Origin: Desulfobulbus sp.
GTDB taxonomy: Bacteria > Desulfobacterota > Desulfobulbia > Desulfobulbales > Desulfobulbaceae
Assembly: GCA_030600525.1 (NCBI GenBank)
Contig: JAUVLX010000280.1
Location: 1-5,009, forward strand
Direction of reading: 5' to 3'
DNA length: 5,009 nucleotides
Position 1 is the first letter of the stretch, and every line of letters starts with the position of its first letter. Shown piece after piece: positions 1 to 5,009 of the stretch. A model generated the notes under the pieces. The model was not told the DNA's origin. It did not search any database and saw only the letters and a program-made list of their open reading frames with translations. Made by a program: the position numbers and the translations under genes.

Positions 1-125
1 ATAAACGGTGATATAAGATCCCCACAGTGAATCAGTATTTCAGCCCCTTGCTTGTTGGCGTGCTGAACTGCACGCTGCAAGTGCAAAATCTGATCATGGC
101 TGTCAGAAAGGATAGCAATAAGCAT
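1..125 (-). CDS. Metallophosphoesterase, YfcE/MJ0936 type, N-terminal part (runs off the left edge)
   Basis: Reading the minus strand from the ATG at 125-123 gives 41 codons that stay open to the window edge. The peptide begins MLIAILSDSH and reaches a CGD motif at residues 34-36. The D8-x-H10 pair after a hydrophobic beta strand, followed about 25 residues later by Gly-Asp (D36), are the first two metal-binding motifs of the calcineurin-like phosphoesterase fold. The very early position of D-x-H is typical of the short YfcE/MJ0936 family of phosphodiesterases, which are cytoplasmic enzymes using two divalent metals. The remaining motifs (GNH/GNCD and the later His motifs) lie outside the window. 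No clear Shine-Dalgarno sequence precedes the start, but D-x-H so close to the N-terminus supports it. The gene is divergent from the cyclodeaminase-like gene and probably unrelated to the oxidase operon. Physiological substrate is unknown. Confidence 0.85.
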   Translation of the reverse strand, partial: MLIAILSDSHDQILHLQRAVQHANKQGAEILIHCGDLISPF

Positions 126-193
126 GTTTGAAAAGGAAAATTAGGTGTTGTGTCAGTGATTCGGAAAAACATGAGAAAGCGTAAGGATCATAG

Positions 194-373
194 ATGAGTC
201 TGTTGATTTACTAGGGTTTTCGTTCAAGGTCGAGGCATGATTAAAAAATTACCACAGGCATATAATTGATATCGGAGTCTTCGCTTACCTGCGAGGATTA
301 TTTTTTCAGCATAACGAGGTAAGCGCTAGACTCCGAGAGATTGGGTGAAAAGACAGTAAATCAACAGGCTCAT
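194..373. repeat. Nested inverted-repeat structure (about 180 bp)
   Basis: The outer arms are 194-212 and 355-373, which match in inverted orientation at 18 of 19 positions. Partial complementarity continues inward (a TTTTC block, then CAA). A second, inner inverted repeat lies at 273-293 and 315-335: 8 bp (CGGAGTCT) plus 9 bp (CGCTTACCT) pair exactly, separated by a small bulge. About 20 bases with a run of T form the loop. The left side has roughly 40 more bases between outer and inner arms than the right, so the structure is asymmetric. Neither strand has a T tract right after the stem, which argues against a simple intrinsic terminator. It could be a remnant of a palindromic mobile element, a structured RNA or a REP-like repeat. 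I cannot assign a family. Confidence 0.6.
273..335. repeat. Inner hairpin of the nested inverted repeat
   Basis: The 21-base arms at 273-293 and 315-335 form a strong stem. CGGAGTCT pairs with AGACTCCG, and CGCTTACCT pairs with AGGTAAGCG, interrupted by a one-against-two bulge and closed by CG pairs. The 21-base loop carries TTATTTTTT. The stem should be stable as DNA cruciform or RNA, but its function cannot be read from sequence. Confidence 0.6.
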
Positions 374-517
374 AAATATCAGAGAGAACACTCTTCTTGA
401 TGCTACATTGCCAGCACCGCAGCCTTACTTCAATACATAGCATATAAACACACCCCAGCACGTTAATACGAGTGCCATCCACTTCTTGCTCCAGAGATAT
501 AGATGGATAAAATCCCC

Positions 518-547
518 TTGACAGGTGTCTGGTGTGTGATATATCAT
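518..547 (+). promoter_or_regulatory. Sigma70-type promoter for the cyclodeaminase-like gene
   Basis: A perfect -35 hexamer TTGACA (518-523) is followed after 18 bases by TATCAT (542-547), a five-of-six match to TATAAT. Transcription would start near 554, giving an untranslated leader of about 54 bases before the ATG at 608. The -10 box is embedded in the perfect 10-bp palindrome TGATATATCA (537-546), which could be a binding site for a dimeric regulator overlapping the core promoter. That regulatory role is inference only. This promoter probably drove the whole set of oxidase genes before the 168-bp insertion downstream. Confidence 0.6.
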
Positions 548-607
548 ACTTTTTAAATTGCACAGCTTTCAAATTATCCATTCATAGCATTCCTACACGA
601 GGTTCAA

Positions 608-1723
608 ATGTCTTCTTCACAACTTGTTTTGAAATTTCTCTCCCAAAAAGACATGATTGCAGCGGGTGTCACTGACATGAGCTACTGCATCGACATGATG
701 GACGAAGCTTTTTCCCTGCTCGGTAAAGGTGACTATGTCATGGGCGGTTCGACCCGTAACTCTCACGGCCAACGCGTATGGTTTCCTAAGGAACCTGCAT
801 TTGCAGGAATGCCCAAAGGTGGTCCAGACCAGAGATTCATGTCTCTGCCAGGCTACCTTGGTGGCCGTTTTAAAATGTGTGGCAATAAATGGTATGGGTC
901 CAATGTAAACAACCCGAAAAATCACGGCCTACCTCGCTCTATCCTTACGATGACCTTAAATGACCCAGAAACAGCGCGTCCTCTTGCCTTCATGGAAGCT
1001 AATATCCTCAGCGGAATGCGCACCGGTGGTGTGGTAGGGCTGAGTGCACGTTACCTGGCTCGTGATGATAGCGAGACATTGGGTGTTATCGCAGCAGGCC
1101 CGATCAGCAAGTTCTGTACTGATGCGATTGCCAAAGCACTCCCTTCGCTCAAAAAAATCGTTGTTTTTGACATCAACGAGGACGCTGCCAAACGTTTTTG
1201 CGAAGAAATGAGTGAAAAACTCAATATCGACGTATCTCCAGTTTCCAAATTTGAAGATGCAGTCAAAGGCCAGGATGTCATCACCTCAGCTATTTCCGGA
1301 GATCATACACCCTTGTTTGACGAAAAATGGCTCAAGGAAGGATCGCTGCTGACTCTACCTGGACGTGCCAACGTCGAAGATAATTACCTGCGCAACGCCT
1401 ATATCGTTCCAGATTGCTGGGAAATGCAGAAGACCTACAAAATTGAAGGCATGATGTTGCCGGAAGACGAACGTGCCATTCCACATAGCCAACTTCATAA
1501 TCTCATTGACAGTGGCGAAATCAAAGAAAGTGAGATTCAGGATCTCGGTAAAGTTGCTGCCGGACTGGCTACCATTGATAAAAACAGTGCCAAGAGAAAA
1601 TACTTCATCTCAAACGGTATGATCCTCCAAGATATTGCATGGGCAGCAGCCATGTATGAAAGTGCTGTAGAAAAAGGTTTGGGCCAGGACCTTGTTATGT
1701 GGGACGAGCCCTACCGCGTTTAA
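608..1723 (+). CDS. Ornithine cyclodeaminase / mu-crystallin family protein (tyramine oxidase subunit B-like)
   Basis: The product is a 371-residue soluble protein starting at ATG 608, 5 bases after GAGG (599-602). Family signatures are visible: a substrate-pocket strand with K89 and K94 around residues 87-95, then NHGLPRSILTMTLND (105-119), the PLAFMEANILSGMRTGG block (125-141) with its invariant-type Arg-Thr, and a Rossmann half starting at LGVIAAG (158-164) with D188 ending the second strand, which suggests NAD over NADP. Family members are NAD-dependent cyclodeaminases, imine/ketimine reductases, opine-forming enzymes or amino-acid dehydrogenases, so the exact reaction is open. The usual GxGxxA loop reads AAGPIS here, and the later GxD-type catalytic segment is replaced by PGRANVED (251-258), so classical ornithine cyclodeamination is doubtful. 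Database entries with this N-terminal region are, as I recall, often named tyramine oxidase subunit B, a weakly founded name. It is at 371 residues slightly longer than typical ornithine cyclodeaminase (about 330-350). Confidence 0.85.
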   Translation: MSSSQLVLKFLSQKDMIAAGVTDMSYCIDMMDEAFSLLGKGDYVMGGSTRNSHGQRVWFPKEPAFAGMPKGGPDQRFMSLPGYLGGRFKMCGNKWYGSNVNNPKNHGLPRSILTMTLNDPETARPLAFMEANILSGMRTGGVVGLSARYLARDDSETLGVIAAGPISKFCTDAIAKALPSLKKIVVFDINEDAAKRFCEEMSEKLNIDVSPVSKFEDAVKGQDVITSAISGDHTPLFDEKWLKEGSLLTLPGRANVEDNYLRNAYIVPDCWEMQKTYKIEGMMLPEDERAIPHSQLHNLIDSGEIKESEIQDLGKVAAGLATIDKNSAKRKYFISNGMILQDIAWAAAMYESAVEKGLGQDLVMWDEPYRV

Positions 1724-1758
1724 ATAATCGTAGGGAAAAATTCCTGCCAAACCAGTAA

Positions 1759-1926
1759 GGAGCTGTCCGTAAATAAGTTGGACAATATCGCGCTCATATT
1801 TAGGTTAGATTTGGGTGATCTAATTGAACAACGCCGCAGGCGTAGTTGTGCTACGTTGAGGACTTTGTGATTGAAGAACAGCCAAAGATGAGATGCGAGA
1901 TGTTCAAGTTATTTCCGGACAACTCC
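1759..1926. mobile_element. MITE-like non-autonomous element, 168 bp
   Basis: The ends at 1759-1784 and 1901-1926 are imperfect terminal inverted repeats matching at 22 of 26 positions; both begin GGAG(C/T)TGTCCG. TAA flanks the element on each side (1756-1758 and 1927-1929), consistent with a 3-bp target duplication. The interior holds no coding sequence but has small hairpins: TTAGAT/ATCTAA (1805-1810 with 1818-1823), ACGCC/GGCGT (1831-1835 with 1839-1843) and GTAG/CTAC (1842-1845 with 1851-1854). Subterminal stretches are also partly complementary, so the whole element could fold as one long imperfect hairpin. A TNA-type duplication and ends of this kind recall the IS1031 group of the IS5 family, but this parentage is a guess from memory. 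It splits an otherwise compact gene set and leaves the next gene's ribosome binding site intact. Confidence 0.8.
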
Positions 1927-1948
1927 TAAGCACAAAAAAGAGTATCAA

Positions 1949-2266
1949 ATGAGCAACGGTAAAAGCAAATTTACCTGGAATACCCCACCCTCGGAGACTG
2001 GCACTGTCACTATCTACTTTGAGGACGCACCATGTGAGGTTCCTTCCGGGGTTACAGTCGCAGCAGCCTTACTGGGACACAATGACAATCATTTTTGTCG
2101 TTCTGCAGCCAAGCAGGAAAAACGGGCCCCCTATTGCTTGATGGGGGTCTGTTTTGAATGTCTGGTGGAGATAGACGGCATAAAGAACCGTCAAGCATGC
2201 CTCGAACCTGTTCGTGAAGGCATGCATGTTAAACGGCAGCATATCCTGGTAGACGAGAAAAAATGA
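1949..2266 (+). CDS. Small [2Fe-2S] subunit of a flavin amine/amino-acid dehydrogenase (HcnA / sarcosine oxidase alpha N-terminal type)
   Basis: The product has 105 residues and is close in length to HcnA-type subunits. Residues 18-42 form the beta-grasp start (GTVTIYFEDAPCEVPSGVTV). The cluster ligands follow as C63-x4-C68-x2-C71-x12-C84, the plant-ferredoxin-like [2Fe-2S] pattern of the Fer2_4 family. In related complexes this subunit carries electrons from the flavin subunits and corresponds to the N-terminal part of heterotetrameric sarcosine oxidase alpha. C29 and C50 are extra cysteines outside the motif. The start at 1949 is preceded by AAGAG, 6 bases upstream, a modest ribosome binding site lying outside the inserted element. 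The stop overlaps the next start in an ATGA arrangement, indicating translational coupling. There is no signal peptide; a cytoplasmic location is expected. Family assignment is firm, substrate is not. Confidence 0.9.
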   Translation: MSNGKSKFTWNTPPSETGTVTIYFEDAPCEVPSGVTVAAALLGHNDNHFCRSAAKQEKRAPYCLMGVCFECLVEIDGIKNRQACLEPVREGMHVKRQHILVDEKK

Positions 2267-3672
2267 AAAATTCCTATGATGCCATAATTATTGGAGCTGG
2301 CCCTGCCGGTCTTGCCTGTAGTGCAGAGCTCGCCAACAAAGGCCTGGAGGTAGCTCTACTTGACGAGCAAGCCACTCCTGGCGGGCAGATCTACAGAAAT
2401 ATAACAAAGACATCCTCTCGCCAGCGACGTGTTCTAGGAGAAGATTACACTGAAGGGCTCAAGGTTATAGAAGCCTTTGAAAAGGCAGCTCCAGACTATC
2501 TGCCCCAGGCCCGTGTTTGGCAGGCAGAACCCACAGGTGAGGTTTTCCTCTCCCATGAAAACAGTTCCAGGAAACTTACCGCCCAGTTCCTGGTGTTAAG
2601 TACAGGCGCGATGGAACGTCCGGTTCCTTTTTCAGGGTGGACACTCCCCGGTGTTATGACCTGCGGCGGTATGTCCAACCTGTTCAAAGATTCCAGCCTC
2701 GCTCCAACAGAGCCTGTTGTTATCGCTGGCAGCGGGCCCTTACTTTGGTTAGTTGCCGAGCACCTGTTTGCTCTTGACGCCCCCATTGCAGCCATTCTTG
2801 ATACCACTCCTACAAAACAACTCATCAATGCTGCGAAACATATGCCACAGGCGCTGGGTCGTTTCGGTTACCTGATGAAAGGCGTGAAGATGATTGCTGC
2901 TGTGCAGATGGCTGCCAAAAAGGCCAAAGTGCCAATGTACCGTAACGTCAAAAACGTAGAAGCCGTTGGTAACGAACACCTCCAGAGTGTCAGAGCCACC
3001 TGCGGAAACAAAAAACTCGAATTTGCAGCCTCCACCTTGCTGGTACATGAGGGGATTATTCCCAATACTGCTCTGCTCCGTCAAATTGGTTGCAGCCACA
3101 TTTGGAATCCGGTTCAGCGATACTGGCACCCCGAAGTAAATGAAAATGGTGCAACTAACCTCCCATCGGTTTTCATTGCAGGCGACGGTACCTTTGTCCA
3201 TGGAGCGAAATCAGCTGAATACAAAGGAAAACTTACGGCAATGACCATTGCCAAACAGCTGCACCGACTCAACCAGTCTGAATACAAGCAACAGGCTGCA
3301 CCGGTTCGTGAAAAGCTGCAAAAAGAACTGCAGCCCCGCCCCTTCATCGATGCCCTCTATGCACCCAGAAAAGATCTGTTCGCAATCCCTGACGAAGCTA
3401 CCGTCTGCCGATGCGAAGGTGTAACAGCCGGACGCATCAGGGAGATTGTAGGCCAGGGGTTTTCCGATCACAACGAAATCAAGTCAATCATCCGTTGCGG
3501 CATGGGCCCATGTCAAGGTCGCATGTGCGGTTCAGCAGTACTCGAGCTGGTTGCAGAAGGATCAGGAATCCCACCTGAAGAAACCAGACCACTTCGTCTG
3601 AGACCGCCGATTAAACCTGTAAGCCTGCAGGAACTTGCCAATGCACAACTGGGGGAGACCGATGAAAGCTGA
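2263..3672 (+). CDS. FAD-dependent oxidoreductase subunit with C-terminal BFD-like [2Fe-2S] domain (HcnB / opine oxidase subunit A type)
   Basis: The product has 469 residues, the usual length for this family. G11-A-G13-P-A-G16 with acidic D34/E35 ending the second strand is the N-terminal FAD-binding fold. STGAMERP (113-120) and the FSGWTLPGV segment (123-131) are typical of pyridine nucleotide-disulfide oxidoreductase-like proteins. A second dinucleotide motif occurs at 155-160 (AGSGPL), and FIAGDGT (304-310) is the C-terminal FAD contact. A linker then leads to a BFD-like domain with C382-x-C384 and C412-x4-C417, ligands for a second [2Fe-2S] cluster, followed by the CQGRMC context common in this family. 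Relatives are subunits of HcnABC, nopaline/octopine oxidases and D-hydroxyproline or proline dehydrogenase complexes, where they relay electrons. The gene overlaps the preceding one by 4 bp and the next by 11 bp, so the three products are almost certainly made together as one complex. Confidence 0.9.
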   Translation: MKNSYDAIIIGAGPAGLACSAELANKGLEVALLDEQATPGGQIYRNITKTSSRQRRVLGEDYTEGLKVIEAFEKAAPDYLPQARVWQAEPTGEVFLSHENSSRKLTAQFLVLSTGAMERPVPFSGWTLPGVMTCGGMSNLFKDSSLAPTEPVVIAGSGPLLWLVAEHLFALDAPIAAILDTTPTKQLINAAKHMPQALGRFGYLMKGVKMIAAVQMAAKKAKVPMYRNVKNVEAVGNEHLQSVRATCGNKKLEFAASTLLVHEGIIPNTALLRQIGCSHIWNPVQRYWHPEVNENGATNLPSVFIAGDGTFVHGAKSAEYKGKLTAMTIAKQLHRLNQSEYKQQAAPVREKLQKELQPRPFIDALYAPRKDLFAIPDEATVCRCEGVTAGRIREIVGQGFSDHNEIKSIIRCGMGPCQGRMCGSAVLELVAEGSGIPPEETRPLRLRPPIKPVSLQELANAQLGETDES

Positions 3673-4789
3673 TGTGCTTATCGTAGGTGGCGGTATCATG
3701 GGTTGCGCCACCGCTATTGAACTTGCGCGTAAAAAGAAATCCGTCATTCTCTTTGAAAAAGATTCTCCAGGCAGACACGCCTCAGGACATAACTCTGGTG
3801 GTGTTCGATGTCAGGGACGCGATGTTAGGGAAATCCCTCTTGCGGTTGCATCACGGGCTATGTGGGATCACCACGAACAAACCGTTAAATCTGATTGCGG
3901 CTTCCACGTTTCCACGCGCCTGCGCCTTGCTGAATCTGATGCAGATATGGCAGTACTGGAAAAACGCCAGGCATTGCTCAACAGCTTGGGCTATGACCAC
4001 GAGGTACTTGTTGATCGTGAACAGGTACGTCGAATGTCACCTCACGTTGCAGATCACGTTGTTGGTGGCCTTGCCTGTTACACAGATGGCCTTGCCAATC
4101 CACTACTCACCTCCAAGGCATACGCCGCGACCGCAGAAAGAGAAGGGGTAACCATCCTCTCTCAAACAAGGGTCATCGACGTGCAGACAACGGCCAATGG
4201 GTTTAAAGTCCGCACTAGTTCAGGCAAGCAATATGAAGGGGAAACATTGGTAAATGGTACCGGAGCCTGGGCTGGCCGTTTTTCAGAAATGCTGGGCGAC
4301 CCATTGCCGGTCTATGCTGCGGCACCAACCATGATGGTCACCGACCGCGTGCCGGGATTAATGAATGGTACCTCCTTGGGATTGACAGGTCGACTACTTG
4401 GTTTAATGGCTGCGGAAAATGGCACCATTATCATTGGCGGCGGATACCGCTCTCCACTGGACCTGGAAAAGGAAAAAATCTGGATCGACCCCATGCAGAT
4501 GAGTAAGGCCGCCAAGATCATGATAGAGATCCTCCCCGGCTTGCGCAATGCACAGATGATTCGGTGCTGGACTGCCTTTGAAGGCTGCCTCAAAGATAAG
4601 GTACCCATTATAGGTGCTTCAACCAAAGTTTCAGGTCTGTTCCATGTCTGTGGCTTTTCCGCTCATGGATTCCAACTGGCACCGATGATGGGCAGGGTAA
4701 TGTCACAACTTGTTCTCGGACAGAATCCGGAACTACCGTTGGACGATTTTCGTACTGATCGCTTTGAACAGGCAACACAGAGCAAGTAG
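3662..4789 (+). CDS. DAO-type FAD-dependent amine/amino-acid oxidase, catalytic subunit (HcnC / opine oxidase subunit B / sarcosine oxidase beta type)
   Basis: I chose ATG 3662 over the in-frame ATG nine codons earlier (3635). A strong GGGGGAG (3651-3657) lies 4 bases before it, and the peptide then starts MKADVLIVGGGIMG, putting the FAD loop G9-x-G11-x-x-G14 right at the N-terminus, as usual for the family. The resulting protein has 375 residues. E32 ends the second strand (ILFEK) and contacts the FAD ribose. ASGHNSGGVR (40-49) is the flavin-facing segment after the first helix. The C-terminal CGFSAHGFQLAPMMG segment (330-344) matches the DAO/sarcosine oxidase beta C-terminal FAD-binding region. 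In the family this subunit oxidises a C-N bond of an amino acid or secondary amine to an imine. It is about 40 residues shorter than HcnC, which fits opine or hydroxyproline/proline dehydrogenase subunits at least as well. It overlaps the upstream gene by 11 bp. Confidence 0.9.
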   Translation: MKADVLIVGGGIMGCATAIELARKKKSVILFEKDSPGRHASGHNSGGVRCQGRDVREIPLAVASRAMWDHHEQTVKSDCGFHVSTRLRLAESDADMAVLEKRQALLNSLGYDHEVLVDREQVRRMSPHVADHVVGGLACYTDGLANPLLTSKAYAATAEREGVTILSQTRVIDVQTTANGFKVRTSSGKQYEGETLVNGTGAWAGRFSEMLGDPLPVYAAAPTMMVTDRVPGLMNGTSLGLTGRLLGLMAAENGTIIIGGGYRSPLDLEKEKIWIDPMQMSKAAKIMIEILPGLRNAQMIRCWTAFEGCLKDKVPIIGASTKVSGLFHVCGFSAHGFQLAPMMGRVMSQLVLGQNPELPLDDFRTDRFEQATQSK

Positions 4790-4837
4790 CAGCACCACAC
4801 GGTAAAACCTAACCGTATATTATTACGTTTAATTGAA

Positions 4838-4862
4838 AGTGATCACACCTGATCAGTGATCT
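4838..4862. promoter_or_regulatory. Candidate operator: clustered GATC-centred repeats upstream of the last gene
   Basis: The 25 bases contain two perfect copies of the palindrome TGATCA (4840-4845 and 4850-4855) separated by 4 bases. A direct repeat AGTGATC occurs at 4838-4844 and again at 4855-4861. Three GATC tetramers fall within 21 bases. The cluster lies 21 bases before the start codon at 4883, in the leader or promoter zone of that gene, so a dimeric repressor site is plausible. It could also be Dam-methylated if the host has Dam. No convincing sigma70 hexamer pair was found around it. Confidence 0.35.
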
Positions 4863-4882
4863 AAAGATACAGGAGAAGTATT

Positions 4883-5009
4883 ATGGCAGATGGCAAAATC
4901 GTTACCCTGGAAAAATCAGAGGTCCTCAAACATACCTCTCAACCTAAGGTTAATCCCAAGACCGGAGAACCACACGCTAACAACTGGACTTTCTTTGAAC
5001 ACAGTTCAG
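4883..5009 (+). CDS. Unrecognised protein, N-terminal part (runs off the right edge)
   Basis: ATG 4883 is preceded by a strong AGGAGA (4871-4876) at 6-base spacing and the frame stays open for 42 codons to the window edge. The visible peptide begins MADGKIVTLEKSEVLKHTSQ and is hydrophilic, rich in Lys and His, with an NNWTFFEHSS segment at residues 33-42. It shows no signal peptide, membrane segment or motif that I recognise. It follows the oxidase genes on the same strand after 93 bases, so it may belong to the same pathway, for example as an enzyme or a transporter with a cytoplasmic N-terminal tail, but that is speculation. Confidence 0.7.
   Translation, partial: MADGKIVTLEKSEVLKHTSQPKVNPKTGEPHANNWTFFEHSS

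Larger units (their letters stand above)
126..607. other. Divergent intergenic region
   Basis: These 482 bases separate the minus-strand metallophosphoesterase from the plus-strand cyclodeaminase-like gene. The stretch is AT-richer than the flanking genes. It contains a nested inverted-repeat structure (194-373), a sigma70-like promoter facing right (518-547) and the ribosome binding site of the next gene (GAGG at 599-602). An open frame of 91 codons exists on the minus strand at 306-581. It shows no recognisable motif, has unusual composition with many Cys, Arg and Ile residues, runs through one arm of the inverted repeat and lies over the rightward promoter, so I do not call it a gene. I saw no convincing promoter for the metallophosphoesterase and no RNA gene I can name. 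Confidence 0.7.

Noticed and set aside
306..581. 91-codon open frame on the minus strand in the intergenic region
   Set aside because: No recognisable motif, odd composition, C-terminal part made of inverted-repeat sequence, and it lies over the rightward promoter. Homologues in other genomes would be needed to call it.
1734..1744. Short palindrome GGAAAAATTCC after the cyclodeaminase-like gene
   Set aside because: AT-rich and only about 4 bp of stem, no T tract; not a credible terminator.
3635..3661. Upstream in-frame ATG for the DAO-type oxidase
   Set aside because: It would add nine residues not seen in the family and lacks a good ribosome binding site, while ATG 3662 has GGGGGAG and places the FAD loop at the usual position.
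3687..4151. 154-codon plus-strand frame inside the DAO-type oxidase gene
   Set aside because: It overlaps the well-supported oxidase in another frame and shows no domain motifs; it is a shadow frame.
1949..4789. Annotation of the trio as hydrogen cyanide synthase (hcnABC)
   Set aside because: Subunit architecture matches, but the same architecture serves opine and hydroxyproline/proline dehydrogenases, the DAO subunit is shorter than HcnC, and an OCD-family partner is not part of hcn operons as known to me.
4799..4816. Possible terminator hairpin after the oxidase operon (ACGGT/ACCGT)
   Set aside because: Only 5 bp of stem with an 8-base loop and no proper T tract; too weak to call.

Overview
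The window looks like a bacterial chromosome segment of moderate GC content (roughly 45-50%, with AT-richer intergenic DNA). It uses ATG starts, Shine-Dalgarno sites and tightly packed genes. The gene types fit a Gram-negative proteobacterium or desulfobacterium, but nothing here fixes the taxon, so that is only a guess.

Layout. Positions 1-125 (minus strand) hold the N-terminal end of a small YfcE/MJ0936-type metallophosphoesterase. Positions 126-607 are a 482-bp divergent intergenic region. It carries a nested inverted-repeat structure (194-373) and a good sigma70-type promoter (518-547) reading right. Positions 608-4789 hold four plus-strand genes: an ornithine cyclodeaminase/mu-crystallin family protein (608-1723), a small [2Fe-2S] protein (1949-2266), an FAD oxidoreductase with a C-terminal BFD-like [2Fe-2S] domain (2263-3672), and a DAO-type FAD amine/amino-acid oxidase (3662-4789). 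A 93-bp gap with a cluster of GATC-centred repeats follows. The 5' end of another plus-strand gene (4883 onward, unrecognised) runs off the window.

A 168-bp element (1759-1926) with 26-bp imperfect terminal inverted repeats, flanked by TAA on both sides, sits between the cyclodeaminase-like gene and the oxidase genes. It has the form of a MITE. Removing it and one TAA copy leaves a gap of about 54 bp, so the four genes were probably one compact operon before the insertion.

Function. The last three complete genes have the subunit pattern of the heteromeric flavin/iron-sulfur dehydrogenases that include HcnABC (glycine to cyanide), opine oxidases (OoxAB/NoxAB) and the D-hydroxyproline/proline dehydrogenase complexes. 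The DAO subunit would oxidise a secondary amine or amino acid, and the other two would pass electrons through flavin and two [2Fe-2S] clusters to an acceptor. The cyclodeaminase-family protein would act on a related imine, opine or cyclic amino acid. The substrate cannot be read from the sequence. A catabolic module for an opine-like or cyclic imino acid is the best inference, and cyanide synthesis is not supported over the alternatives.
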